From the NCBI GenBank assembly GCA_030144725.1, contig JASKMD010000013.1, positions 310,001 through 374,000 of the forward strand: DNA of 64,000 bases, given 5' to 3'. The DNA comes from Haematococcus lacustris (lineage: Eukaryota; Chlorophyta; Chlorophyceae; Chlamydomonadales; Haematococcaceae). Position 1 is the first letter of the stretch. Each line of letters starts with the position of its first letter. Shown here one piece after another: positions 25,060 through 34,793 of this stretch. The position numbers and the translations under genes were made by a program. The notes under the pieces are model-generated. The model was not told the origin of the DNA. It did no database searches and saw only the letters and a list, made by a program, of their open reading frames with translations.

Positions 25060-26898
25060 TCAGAAGTCGTAAGGGTCCTTAGGCAGGAGTCCAATCTCAA
25101 AACCAACCCTGAACTTTGCAGGCTTGAGAGGGTTGTTGAACGTCTTGTTCATGGCCAGGCAGCTTGGGGAAGGCGCATCCAGTGTGTACACAGTGATGTC
25201 CAGCCACTTAGCCCAGGCTTGCTTGGCCATGAGCCGCAGTGACTTGCACATGGCTGCAGTGGCAGCACCCTCTGTGTGGAAGAACGTGACACGCGTGACC
25301 GTGGGCATGGGCTGCACCAGCTGTTGCCAGAACTCCAGGGAGGGGGTCAGGTTGCCGGTCTTGAAGTGGAGTGCAGTGCAGCTAGGGCACATCTCAACCA
25401 GTGAGGGTATGTCAGCTGCACTCGCGTCCGGCATCCGGCACAGCTCCATCTCACCAATGCTACAATACTGCATTGCCTCCAGGAAAGGTAACATGTCTTG
25501 GATGGCCGATCTTGAGATGTCAGTCAGCATGTGCAGCTGCAAGACCTTGATCATCACTGGAGTTGGACAAGTGTATGTCAAGTTGAAAACTGCGCATTCT
25601 AGCAGGTCATCAACCTCTATGTCAGGTGAGTGTACACCATTCATGAAAAGCTCAACATCGTAGTCCGCATACTCGATGTTGAGCCTGCCAAGCACCAGGG
25701 GCTGGGTGAGGGAATGAAGGGGCAGGTAGGCGGCAGCGGTGAAGTTGGTGGTGCCTGTCAGCTCCAACTGGCGCCAGCTGCAGGGTGCATCATCACGTGG
25801 ACTGGTCAGTCCAAGCACTGACTTGAGCTGAAGGTTGGTGATCTGGGTGGCTGCCATCAGTTCGTCGAGGTTGTCTGTCCCAATGACTGAACCCTGGGGC
25901 AGCCGAAGGGTGTGCAGCCGGGGCAGCGCCTGCAGCAGCTCAGACAACTCCTCCAACTCGTCGCACTCACAGTCCGCTGCCACTGTCAGCACCCGCAGCT
26001 GAGTCAAAGGGACCAGAGCTGAGATGAAGGGGCGAAGGGGCCAGTCATTGTGCGCTGAAGGGACGGAGGCAATGTGCAGCTGTGTCAGATACTGCGCCAA
26101 GGGCTGTAGGTCAGGCAGCGGCGTCGTTTCACTGACAGCAAAACCCAGCTGCTTGAGCCTGGACCCTTGGAACAGGTCAGCCAGGGCCACTGCCCCAGGC
26201 TGAGCAGGCTGTTGGGGTTGCGTGATGGTGCTGCTGGTGATGTCCAGCTGCTGCAGCTGCAGGGCCAGCTGTGGGTGGGTGAGCAGGCTGGCCAGACCAC
26301 TGAGGGTGAGGGAGAAGTCATGAATGACCAGGGCGGTCAGGCCTGGGAAAGTCTGAGCAAGGGCAGGAGTGCAGTCCAGGGGCTGACTGGCTGCCACCTC
26401 TGTCTGATCCAGGGGCTGCCGGGTTTCATTGCTCAACGCGCACATCTGCACTGCTGCACAGCTGCCCAGCTTGGCCAGGACGTGCGCCAGCACCTCAGTG
26501 TGCTGCCCACATCCCTGTGCCAGGGGTAGCTCTGTGGCTGCTGCGTCCCTGCTGTGTGCTGACAACAGGTGCAGAGTCAAAGCCAGCTTGTCCGTCCTGG
26601 TCTGCAGGGCTGCAACGATGCGGGGCGTGAGCAGCTGGTCACAACGCTGCCTGTCCAGCTGGATGGTGCAGGCTGGGGCGTGCAGGAGGGCCCACTTGAA
26701 GAAGGCAAAGCAGGTGCGGGTCAGGACATCTGCAGCCCCAAGCCCAAAGACCCGGCTGGCTATGTTATCCAGCAATACAGCGGGCAGGTCCAGGAGGGAG
26801 GGGCCAGGAGGGAGGACACTGCTTGATGGAGCTGGCCCACATCTGTCGCCTGCTCCTGCTGCTGCTGCTGCTTGGCTATTCCTGCACCTTTTGCTCAT
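25060..26898 (-). CDS. F-box-like protein with leucine-rich repeats
   Basis: A single uninterrupted frame of 612 residues from the ATG at 26898 (MSKRCRN). The frame is open further upstream, but that part is low in recognisable sequence. A Ser/Pro-rich leader is followed by an F-box-like segment (SLLDLPAVLLDNIASRVFGL and a helix ending in LLHAPACTIQLDR). The rest is a series of irregular leucine-rich repeats, for example LTALVIHDFSLTLSGLASLL, LQQLDITSSTI, LTQLRVLTVAA and LPRLHTLRLP. F-box/LRR proteins usually recruit substrates to SCF ubiquitin ligases, and green algae have many. Its target is unknown. It lacks introns, unlike its neighbours. Its start faces the start of the Fanzor gene 380 bases away. 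Confidence 0.7.
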   Translation of the reverse strand: MSKRCRNSQAAAAAGAGDRCGPAPSSSVLPPGPSLLDLPAVLLDNIASRVFGLGAADVLTRTCFAFFKWALLHAPACTIQLDRQRCDQLLTPRIVAALQTRTDKLALTLHLLSAHSRDAAATELPLAQGCGQHTEVLAHVLAKLGSCAAVQMCALSNETRQPLDQTEVAASQPLDCTPALAQTFPGLTALVIHDFSLTLSGLASLLTHPQLALQLQQLDITSSTITQPQQPAQPGAVALADLFQGSRLKQLGFAVSETTPLPDLQPLAQYLTQLHIASVPSAHNDWPLRPFISALVPLTQLRVLTVAADCECDELEELSELLQALPRLHTLRLPQGSVIGTDNLDELMAATQITNLQLKSVLGLTSPRDDAPCSWRQLELTGTTNFTAAAYLPLHSLTQPLVLGRLNIEYADYDVELFMNGVHSPDIEVDDLLECAVFNLTYTCPTPVMIKVLQLHMLTDISRSAIQDMLPFLEAMQYCSIGEMELCRMPDASAADIPSLVEMCPSCTALHFKTGNLTPSLEFWQQLVQPMPTVTRVTFFHTEGAATAAMCKSLRLMAKQAWAKWLDITVYTLDAPSPSCLAMNKTFNNPLKPAKFRVGFEIGLLPKDPYDF

Positions 26899-27278
26899 GG
26901 CTGGCTGCAGCAGAGGTTCCAAGGGTAGTGTGGTGTGGGGTAGCCTGCAGAGTAGGAACATGTAGCAGCCAGTGCGAAGGCCAATCACAGGACTGTTCAT
27001 GTACTTTCTAGTAAGCATAAAATGCTGGTACGGGCAGCCAAAACCCCGTGAATGTGTGGATTGTGGGAATGATGACACTATCAATGGGAATATGACATCT
27101 ACTAGATGTGGCACGTTGGGCGCACCTGGAAGCCCTTGTTGCGACTCAGTAGGATGTCTGTTTATGGCCACGGGGAGAGGGAGCGGGGGGCCAGGGGAGA
27201 GGGAGCGGGGGGCCAGGGCCACCCATTTTCAACTAACAAACAAAACCGATAATTCATAGTATTTGTGATGGCTTGACG

Positions 27279-29424
27279 ATGTTGTTTTCTATGGCTAAGA
27301 AAAAAAGACGAACCGTGCCTAGGCCAGTGCCGGAGGACCCGGACGGTGACATTGAGGACCGCGACGAGGCACTACAGCCGGACCTCACCGAGGCGCAGCA
27401 AAATAGGAAGGTTTCCGGAGAGGCCCGCGCTGCCCGCGATAGGGAGGCCGGCAGGAAGTGTAAGATAGCCCACCTCATCGACCACCTCCCGCAAGAGCTT
27501 TGGGATGCCTTCCTGGCCGACGCTGTGCAGCCACGAGTGGAGGCCATCAGCGAGCGTGGGGTGTTCGCCAGCCTGCTGTTGGGCTTACTCGTGCGCGGCT
27601 TGTTTACCATTCGCGTAGCCGACCCGCTGGGCCTGCACGACCAGCCCGTGTACACAGACATTCCTGTCTCCCAGGCAGCCATCCCGGACCTGAGCTGCAG
27701 GAACCTGTACCTGCAGCTGTGCCGCGGCCCGCCCGGAAACGGCGCGAACACTCGGCCAAACGCGGCAGTGGCTGCCGTGCTGGCAGAGCACCCTGACCTT
27801 CGCGCCCGCCTCGCAGCAATCCCCCGCCACCTGTCTGACACCAACATGGTGGACCACGTCGGCAAGCAGCTGGAGACAGCTTTCAGCAACATCCTCACTC
27901 TCCTCTTCGCTGGCAGGCTCAAGAAGTCTGTGTCCCTGGCTGGGGCAAAGGTCCTGCTGGGCACTGAGGAACACCGGCGCAGATTTGGATTCTGGGGGGT
28001 GGGTGGTGGGCACCTGCCAGCCTGGTCAAAGCGGGAGTGCACCTATGTGCGCCGCATGGTGTGCGGCCTGGACGTCAGCTGGCTGCTGGATCAGGGTGGG
28101 GTGGTGCCGACTCCAGCCATGCAGGCTGAGGTGGCTTTGCAACGGGGCCTGCTGGGGCTTGAGGAGGGGGAGAGGGTGGATGACGACTGGGTGGAGGATC
28201 CAGTCAACCGGGGCCGGCTGCTGCGCCATGCAGTGCACACTACCAGAGAGATGGAGGCAGCCATGGCAGCCTGGCAGCTGGATATGGTGCCTTGGCAGCA
28301 GGCTGAGCTCACCAACCCAGGGCTGCTGCCAAGGCCCCCCCGCCCCCCCACACCCTATGCCCTCACCCCCACCAGCAAGTGCCAGGCTCGGCATGTCTTC
28401 ATAGACACCATGGGCCTATACGGCATGATGCATGACGCCGGCATGCTGGGGGTGCTGACGGAGGAGGGGGTCACCTCCTTGAAGAAGTTCAGGAACGGTG
28501 CCCTACCTGACCCAGCGGTGCCGGGCAACTTCATTGCAGGGCCCAAAGACAGCCACGTGAGTGCTCCTTGCAGTCAGGTGCTAGCCAGTCCTCTGGTGCT
28601 CCGTCAGCTGCCATGTGTGCTGTCACATGCCTTGTGAGCCTGCAGTCAGCTGCCTTGTGCCTGCCTTGTGAGCCCACACAAGCTAATGAAGCGCCTTGGT
28701 ATGTGCATATGGTGGCTACAGGTGGCCAACCGATGGGATGCATTGCTGCCTGACCCTCGCCGCCAGAAGCTCGCTAGCCCCAAGCCCCAGGCAGTGAAGC
28801 AATTCGGGGCAGGGCGTGTGGTGCTGGTGGATGAGTTCCGGACAAGCCGGGTCAGCTCAGCCTACAGCCACCCCAGTGAGGCCTTGCCTGGGCAGCCGCC
28901 TGAGTCATTCAGGTGAGAGGGTCAGTGGGGGAGGGCCAGGGTAGTGCTGGGAGGTGGTGGAGTGAAGGCGGCTTGGTAGGGTCAAGATTGGGAATGTAAG
29001 GAAAAATCTTACAAATGTGCATTGCCCCATGTGTCCATGCAGGTGGCTGCGGCCAGTGTACAGCGAGGCGAAGCGTTCCCAAGTCAGGGGCTTGATGAGC
29101 TCAACAAGCTACAACATCAGGTAAGCAATAACCAGACAATGCACATGTACATGGCTGCAACACATCCCACATGAGGTGACACATGACATGGCACATGACT
29201 TGACTCAATGCATTTCCCACACCATGTGCAGGTTCTACGACCGGGACGTCTCAGCCGCGCTGAACATCCGCCGCTGTGCAGTCGGCCCAGGGCCACGCCC
29301 CACCGAGCTGTGCTACTGGGATGGCCGCCCAGCCATGCCAAAGCCAGGCCGGCCAGGCCAGGAGTGGGTGTACTTGCGTGACAAGGCCCTGTTGCGTAAG
29401 TGGCGGCGCAAGTGGCGGCGATAG
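27279..29424 (+). CDS. Fanzor-like RNA-guided nuclease, family B, apparently intact
   Basis: Four exons (27279-28556, 28722-28912, 29043-29120, 29232-29424) give 579 residues with no internal stop. The N-terminus is basic (MAKKKRRTVPRP), a likely nuclear localisation signal. A helical region follows. A RuvC-I-like segment (RHVFIDTMGLYGMM) precedes a RuvC-II motif (VVLVDEFRTSRVSS) and a RuvC-III motif (FYDRDVSAALNIRR). In TnpB/Fanzor proteins these supply the D, E and D of a metal-dependent nuclease that cuts DNA under the direction of an omega RNA encoded at the 3' end. The zinc-ribbon cysteines expected after RuvC-II are largely missing (VSS and LMSSTSY). An adjacent TTG codon would extend the frame by two residues, and the next in-frame ATG is at 27291. 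Activity is not proven. Confidence 0.8.
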
Positions 29425-29675
29425 CCAGCTACAGCAAGACAATCCAAGAAGAAAACAAGATACCAAACCCCTCACAAAGGGGATGTGTGTGAGTAAGAGC
29501 TATAGAGTAGGGTAGAGCTCTTGCTAGTAGTAGCCTGGAGGCACACACACCAGAAGGCTGAGCTGAAGTGGGCATTAGGCACACTGTCAATAGCCTTTAC
29601 AACAGCGATCTCGCAGCCTGTGTTTGATTACAACTCATGCTTTATTTTGGTGTTGCATGAGGGCTGTAGGGATTA
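29400..29675 (+). ncRNA. Candidate omega (guide-scaffold) RNA and right end of family B
   Basis: The last codons of the family-B gene and the following 250 bases are conserved with the solo end at 4681-4922 although neither codes for protein there. It contains a hairpin CCCCT-CACAA-AGGGG (29467-29481) and, close to the end of the similarity, an inverted repeat CTCATGC/GCATGAG (about 29634-29661). Omega RNAs of TnpB/Fanzor overlap the ORF end and run to the element's right end, so position and conservation fit. Expression is unknown. Confidence 0.5.
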
Positions 29676-29799
29676 AAACTTGACTTGCACAGTTTGTGAC
29701 GCGAAGCTAGATGAGTGCAACCGGTTTTGCTCTGCTCTGCTGCCAGACAGCTGTCATTTTGGCTGACTTGCATGGTATGATGGTATAATTGCTTGCTTT

Positions 29800-29968
29800 C
29801 TGTTCAAGTTGAAGCTTCCTCTAAAACCCCACACCGGTGGCACTCTTTTCCCCTAGACCACTGGGCACATCATCAAAAGCAACAGCTTAATGCGTATATG
29901 GCCAACAGCCTGTGTAAACTGCTAGGCCCTATTGCGGGACTAGCCATCAATGCCCCGCCGTTACTCTG
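29800..29968 (-). mobile_element. Fanzor family-C end, cut by a GGGGC array
   Basis: On the minus strand the last codons of family C (GGCATTGATGGC) lead into its 3' block, with a variant of the AGGCTGTT hairpin, GCATTAAGCTGTTGC, TGCCCAGTGGTCTAGG and GAGTGCCACCGGTGT. The upstream coding side is lost within about 20 codons of the end, where the array at 29968-31421 begins. It lies immediately downstream of the family-B gene, in opposite orientation. Confidence 0.75.
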
Positions 29969-31421
29969 GGGCGGGGCGGGGCGGGGCGGGGCGGGGCGGG
30001 GCGGGGCGGGGCGGGGCGGGGCGGGGCGGGGCGGGGCGGGGCGGGGCGGGGCGGGGCGGGGCGGGGCGGGGCGGGGCGGGGCGGGGCGGGGCGGGGCGGG
30101 GCGGGGCGGGGCGGGGCGGGGCGGGGCGGGGCGGGGCGGGGCGGGGCGGGGCGGGGCGGGGCGGGGCGGGGCGGGGCGGGGCGGGGCGGGGCGGGGCGGG
30201 GCGGGGCGGGGCGGGGCGGGGCGGGGCGGGGCGGGGCGGGGCGGGGCGGGGCGGGGCGGGGCGGGGCGGGGCGGGGCGGGGCGGGGCGGGGCGGGGCGGG
30301 GCGGGGCGGGGCGGGGCGGGGCGGGGCGGGGCGGGGCGGGGCGGGGCGGGGCGGGGCGGGGCGGGGCGGGGCGGGGCGGGGCGGGGCGGGGCGGGGCGGG
30401 GCGGGGCGGGGCGGGGCGGGGCGGGGCGGGGCGGGGCGGGGCGGGGCGGGGCGGGGCGGGGCGGGGCGGGGCGGGGCGGGGCGGGGCGGGGCGGGGCGGG
30501 GCGGGGCGGGGCGGGGCGGGGCGGGGCGGGGCGGGGCGGGGCGGGGCGGGGCGGGGCGGGGCGGGGCGGGGCGGGGCGGGGCGGGGCGGGGCGGGGCGGG
30601 GCGGGGCGGGGCGGGGCGGGGCGGGGCGGGGCGGGGCGGGGCGGGGCGGGGCGGGGCGGGGCGGGGCGGGGCGGGGCGGGGCGGGGCGGGGCGGGGCGGG
30701 GCGGGGCGGGGCGGGGCGGGGCGGGGCGGGGCGGGGCGGGGCGGGGCGGGGCGGGGCGGGGCGGGGCGGGGCGGGGCGGGGCGGGGCGGGGCGGGGCGGG
30801 GCGGGGCGGGGCGGGGCGGGGCGGGGCGGGGCGGGGCGGGGCGGGGCGGGGCGGGGCGGGGCGGGGCGGGGCGGGGCGGGGCGGGGCGGGGCGGGGCGGG
30901 GCGGGGCGGGGCGGGGCGGGGCGGGGCGGGGCGGGGCGGGGCGGGGCGGGGCGGGGCGGGGCGGGGCGGGGCGGGGCGGGGCGGGGCGGGGCGGGGCGGG
31001 GCGGGGCGGGGCGGGGCGGGGCGGGGCGGGGCGGGGCGGGGCGGGGCGGGGCGGGGCGGGGCGGGGCGGGGCGGGGCGGGGCGGGGCGGGGCGGGGCGGG
31101 GCGGGGCGGGGCGGGGCGGGGCGGGGCGGGGCGGGGCGGGGCGGGGCGGGGCGGGGCGGGGCGGGGCGGGGCGGGGCGGGGCGGGGCGGGGCGGGGCGGG
31201 GCGGGGCGGGGCGGGGCGGGGCGGGGCGGGGCGGGGCGGGGCGGGGCGGGGCGGGGCGGGGCGGGGCGGGGCGGGGCGGGGCGGGGCGGGGCGGGGCGGG
31301 GCGGGGCGGGGCGGGGCGGGGCGGGGCGGGGCGGGGCGGGGCGGGGCGGGGCGGGGCGGGGCGGGGCGGGGCGGGGCGGGGCGGGGCGGGGCGGGGCGGG
31401 GCGGGGCGGGGCGGGGCGGGC
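29968..31421. repeat. (GGGGC)n pentanucleotide array, about 1.45 kb
   Basis: About 290 perfect GGGGC units without visible variants. One edge lies inside a family-C element end. The other edge (CACAGGTATTTTATTTTTC) resembles nothing else in the window. Confidence 0.97.
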
Positions 31422-32640
31422 ACAGGTATTTTATTTTTCATGGTAGTAGTAGTTGTTACTGAAGGGAGGCAGGGCTTGGGTGGGTTCAAGCCGACCCCCA
31501 GAGCTAAATGACTAAGAAAAGAACTGTGTTGGAGGTTAGATATAAGAGGAAGGAAACTAAAGGAGAAGGGGGGGAGAAGCAAAGGAGAAAAAAGCACAGA
31601 AGGTTTCAACAAGGAGGGCTAGAAAGGTGGATTTCACTCACAGCCCAACTCGTTACAGGAGTGTACACTGGCTGTGGAGACGTATTGCAGTAGAACATGG
31701 TCATCTGATCTATACCTCATAAGTACCCTTTTTACTCACTGTTGTCTGGCTGTCATCAAAATCAACAGCTTAATGCATTGTAAGGCTAACGGCCTGTGCA
31801 AACTACTACCTACCGTACTCTCCCTTTTGATTCCCGAGGCCTTGAAAACTATAGTTAAAATGTTATTCCCGAGCCATATTTTTATTGTTCCAAGTTTCCC
31901 GATGGCCAAAGTACGTCGAAAGCTAGTTTTGAGAACGTCTTCGTGCATAGAAATAATCAAGCCTCCCACCCCAATAATCTCGCATCAAAATCATATGATT
32001 GACATTGTCAACTGTCGTGGTCTCTCTTCTAGTGGCCTTATCACCTGACCACGTCACATGGGGTCGCTTATATAGTCGTGGTCCTCCTGCCGCTGCTGGC
32101 AGGGGCGGCATATCTCATCTGCCTTGGAGCATTCAGACTTGCGTACTCCTGCAGCCACCCATTCTGCTGCCTTGGCCAAAGCAAGCACCCCGCCTTGCCC
32201 GCCTTGCCAGCCTGGTTGCCACCCCGGCCTGTCCTGTGACCCCAGCCTTTGCCCCAGCCTGGCCCGCCTCCCCCTGGCCCAGCCCAGGGTGGGCTGAATC
32301 CTAGCAGGTTGCCATCAGTTCTCATACGCGTTGCCGGTGCGTGCGAGAGCAGGAGGTGTGCTGGGCGATGCGGCAAGATCAATCATTGCCGCTTGACGAT
32401 CGAGAGACATGTGAAAGCTTTGTTCATCGTGCATAAGGAGTTCGCGGTGCAGATTATCAGCTGCGTCGGCGGCGCTGATGCCCCGGATCACAAAATGGTC
32501 CATTGCTGGCACTTTCGTCAAGGTCGACTAATTGGTCGACTACTTCCCGAAAGAATCATTCCCGGTTTCCCGAAGGACAAAAAACGATTCGGGATAGGCG
32601 ATTGGAAGGGAGAGTACGGTATGCGTTATAGCGGGTTATA
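31422..32640. other. AT-richer intergenic stretch with a family-C scrap
   Basis: No gene recognised. GC falls clearly around 31700-32000 and 32500-32620. The motif TTCCCGA recurs near 31830, 32545 and 32570. TTCACTCACAGCCCAACTCGT at 31634 and ACTGTTGTCTGGCTGTC at 31738 each reappear, slightly changed, at about 34032 and 34171, so a repeat of unknown type may span both regions. Confidence 0.4.
31753..31805 (-). mobile_element. Scrap of Fanzor family-C 3' block
   Basis: Fifty-odd bases match the family-C 3' block, including AACAGCTTAATGC and the hairpin around AGGCTAACGGCCT. No coding sequence is attached. Confidence 0.6.
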
Positions 32641-32642
32641 TC

Positions 32643-32958
32643 GACCCCATGACCACTGGGCACCTCATCAAAACTAACAGCTTAATGCTTGAAAGGCTAA
32701 CAGCCTGTGCAAACTACTAGGCCCTATGCGTTGTTGCGGGCCCGTCCATCGATGCCCCGCCGGTACTCTGCAGCCCGGAGCAGCCTCTGCCTGCCCTTGG
32801 GCAGCCGGTCCTTGACCCGCTTGTAGCCCTGCTGGTACTCCTTGCCAACGGGGGGCAGAACCTCCAAGCCCTCATAGCTGCACAGCTCCAGGGGGCGCTG
32901 CATGCTCTCCCCAATGCGCTGCAAGTTCAGGCATCCGTTGGTGTCACGGTCCAGTTGT
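32643..32958 (-). mobile_element. Fanzor family-C fragment, 5'- and 3'-truncated
   Basis: Minus strand. The RuvC-III motif LDRDTNGCLNLQ is followed by the family-C tail (PVGKEYQQGYKR, IDGRARNNA, stop) and about 90 bases of the 3' block, ending near GACCCCATGACCACTGG. Everything upstream of RuvC-III is absent. The remaining reading frame is intact. The alanine-alanine normally found after the RuvC-III Asn is Gly-Cys in this copy. Confidence 0.8.
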
Positions 32959-33649
32959 ACTTCACTTCAGACGCTGCTGACATCAGCTGCCGCCCCCACT
33001 GCTCTGCTGGCTGCTCTGGCACTCTGAAGGGCACACACATGGCTACCAACTCAGGGAGGGAGGGAGGGGAGGGAGGGGAGGGGAGGGAGGGGGAGGGAGG
33101 GTGGGCAGGATTGCGAGATGCTGAGGTGTTTAATCACGAGCAGGTTCAGCGACGGAGGTAGCGACGGAGGTGCCGCCCAGGGTCCCCTGTCCCTGCTCTC
33201 TTGCCCCTCACTGCCTACCAAACGGGCCGGTGAGGCAGCAGCAGCAGCAGCAGCGCCGCCGCCCAGGCCAGCTGACCACCTGGCCAGCCCCCCTTGCCCC
33301 AACCCCCCAGCCATCTGCCTAATGACACCAGCCCCTGACATGCCCTCCCCCCCACCCTTCCAACCTGCGGCCCCCTCTCCACAGGCTCCCCGGGTTGCCT
33401 GACGCTGCCTGATGCTGCCTGACGCTGCCTGAAGCTAGGCAGCAGCTCGAGCCCCAAGGAGCTGGCCCTGTACGCCAAGGCCCCGCTGGCAGGAGGGACC
33501 TCAGGGGTGGGGCTGCTGCACAGGGGGCGGCAGGCAGGCAGCAGGGCGCTGGGTGCAGGCAGCGCTAACGTGTCAGGCCGCCAGGGGGCTTCAGGTAGGG
33601 GGCTGCCCCCCCCCCCCCTCAGTCCCCCCCCCCTGGCTGCGCCTGTGTG

Positions 33650-33995
33650 TCCCCTGCAGGTGTCCTGGCTGTGGGGGGAGCTGTCAGGGGTGCGCAACGT
33701 GAGGCCGGGCTTCCGCTGGGGCCTGCTGCCGGGCCTGGCCCACGCCGCCCTGGACCAGGTGCTGCTGCGGGGCAAGGCCTGGTGGACGCTGCACCACAGG
33801 TGGGGTTGGGGGGCAGGCCGGGAGATAGGTGGAGGGCGGGGGTGGGGTGGGGTGGGGGCAAGGGGGAGCAAGAGTGGAGGTGGGCAGGAGGGTGGGCGAG
33901 AGGGTGGGTGGGTAGGTGTGGCACCACCGCCTGCCTCTGCTGGGCCTGGTTCCAGGTCTGGGGCACTTCAAACTGGGCAGGCAGAGGCCAAGCCT
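33650..33995 (+). pseudogene. ETF:ubiquinone oxidoreductase (ETFDH) remnant
   Basis: One exon (33660 to about 33799, CTGCAG acceptor, GT donor) encodes WGELSGVRNVRPGF then LPGLAHAALDQVLLRGKAWW and TLHH. This matches the conserved ETF-QO segment around 'W-x-EL-x-x-VRN-x-RP … LRG … WT-x-xH'. A following exon from about 33957 gives SGALQTGQAEAKPDPPLLG. A preceding open segment (33440-33595, SPKELALYAKAPLAGGTSG) could be another exon, but I see no homology. FAD- and Fe-S-binding regions are absent from the window, and the reading continues into unrelated sequence near 34000. I take it as a broken or captured gene fragment. Confidence 0.5.
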
Positions 33996-34199
33996 GACCC
34001 ACCGTTACTGGGTAACGGTATTTCATTTTTTACTCACAGCTCAACTCGTCGGACCGTCACAGCCCTTGATTGCAATTGCGATCTTCATCAGATCAACACA
34101 TGCTCGTGCCAGCTCTGGCATTGTTGCTCTCCATCTACCTCATCAAAATGTAGAAACCCCTGCGACATACTGTTGTCTGGCTGTCCTTCTATTGGGTCG

Positions 34200-34658
34200 T
34201 GTTGACAGCTGGGACAGCTTTGGGAACCTGTATAATCTAATGTGTAGCTGTTGATGTTCTCAATATAACTGTTGCCAATGTAAGCCGTGAGAGTGGATAC
34301 AGTCGGGCAGGGGAGAGCAAGTGGCGCCCATTGGAGCTGTGCAGGTGGCCACACCGAGGAAGACTCCCAGTCAAGGGCAAGGAGTACCTAGCATTGGGCT
34401 GCAAGAAGCTGCGAGACCGAGCCCCCAAGGCCTAAGCCCAGCAGCCTGTAGCACAGTAGCATGTGTGCACCGCGCAATGCTGAAGCTGTTGCTCACATCA
34501 GAGCATGTGTTTCATGCCAACATAGATTGCCCGGCCTTCGCAAGTGGGTTGGGGTAGGGACTCAGGTATTGGTGCCGGATGCTTGCTGCATGCAAACAGT
34601 TCGGATTACAGATAACACAGACCCTGCCCTGTAGTAATAGTAGGGGACTAATGTGCTG
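34200..34658 (+). mobile_element. MITE-like family-A Fanzor element (internal deletion)
   Basis: The first ~105 bases match the 5' flank of the family-A copy at 42.7-42.8 kb (AATCTAATGTGTAGCTGTTG is identical). At about 34304 the sequence jumps to the C-terminal coding end (GESKWRPLELCRWPHRG … KLRDRAPKA, stop at 34434). The conserved 3' block follows to about 34658. Nearly the whole ORF including RuvC-II and RuvC-III is deleted while both ends remain. It lies in the SHMT upstream region, its right end about 136 bases from the ATG. Confidence 0.7.
34436..34658 (+). ncRNA. Candidate omega RNA/right end of family A
   Basis: This post-stop block is conserved at 11985-12210 and, inverted, at 41810-42020. 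It includes AGCATGTGTGCACCGCGCAA, GCATGTGTTTCATGCCAACA and a terminal CCCT…AGGG inverted repeat 11 bases apart. The region is non-coding in all copies and conserved as well as or better than the coding part. This is the position of TnpB/Fanzor guide-scaffold RNAs. No expression evidence. Confidence 0.45.
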
Positions 34659-34793
34659 TCCTTTTATTGTCCTCTACTGTCCTGCTTTTGATGGGTCGCC
34701 CCGTCACACTCTCCATGCAACGGGGCTGTATCGCCCAACCACGTTTCTGCATCAGTTGGTATCGCATCTTGCCTTCTTCGCGACGAGTGCACA

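Noticed and set aside
27000..27160. CVDCGNDD…RCGTLG zinc-ribbon-like frame just upstream of the family-B gene
   Set aside because: Tempting as a missing Fanzor zinc ribbon, but it lies 5' of the start codon, in the wrong place for that domain, and has no splice pattern joining it. It may be part of the element's left end.
30000..31400. Assembly artefact as sole explanation for the flawless GGGGC arrays
   Set aside because: Cannot be excluded from the sequence, but unique flanks with element-specific edges at both arrays favour real loci. Only the unit counts should be treated as doubtful.
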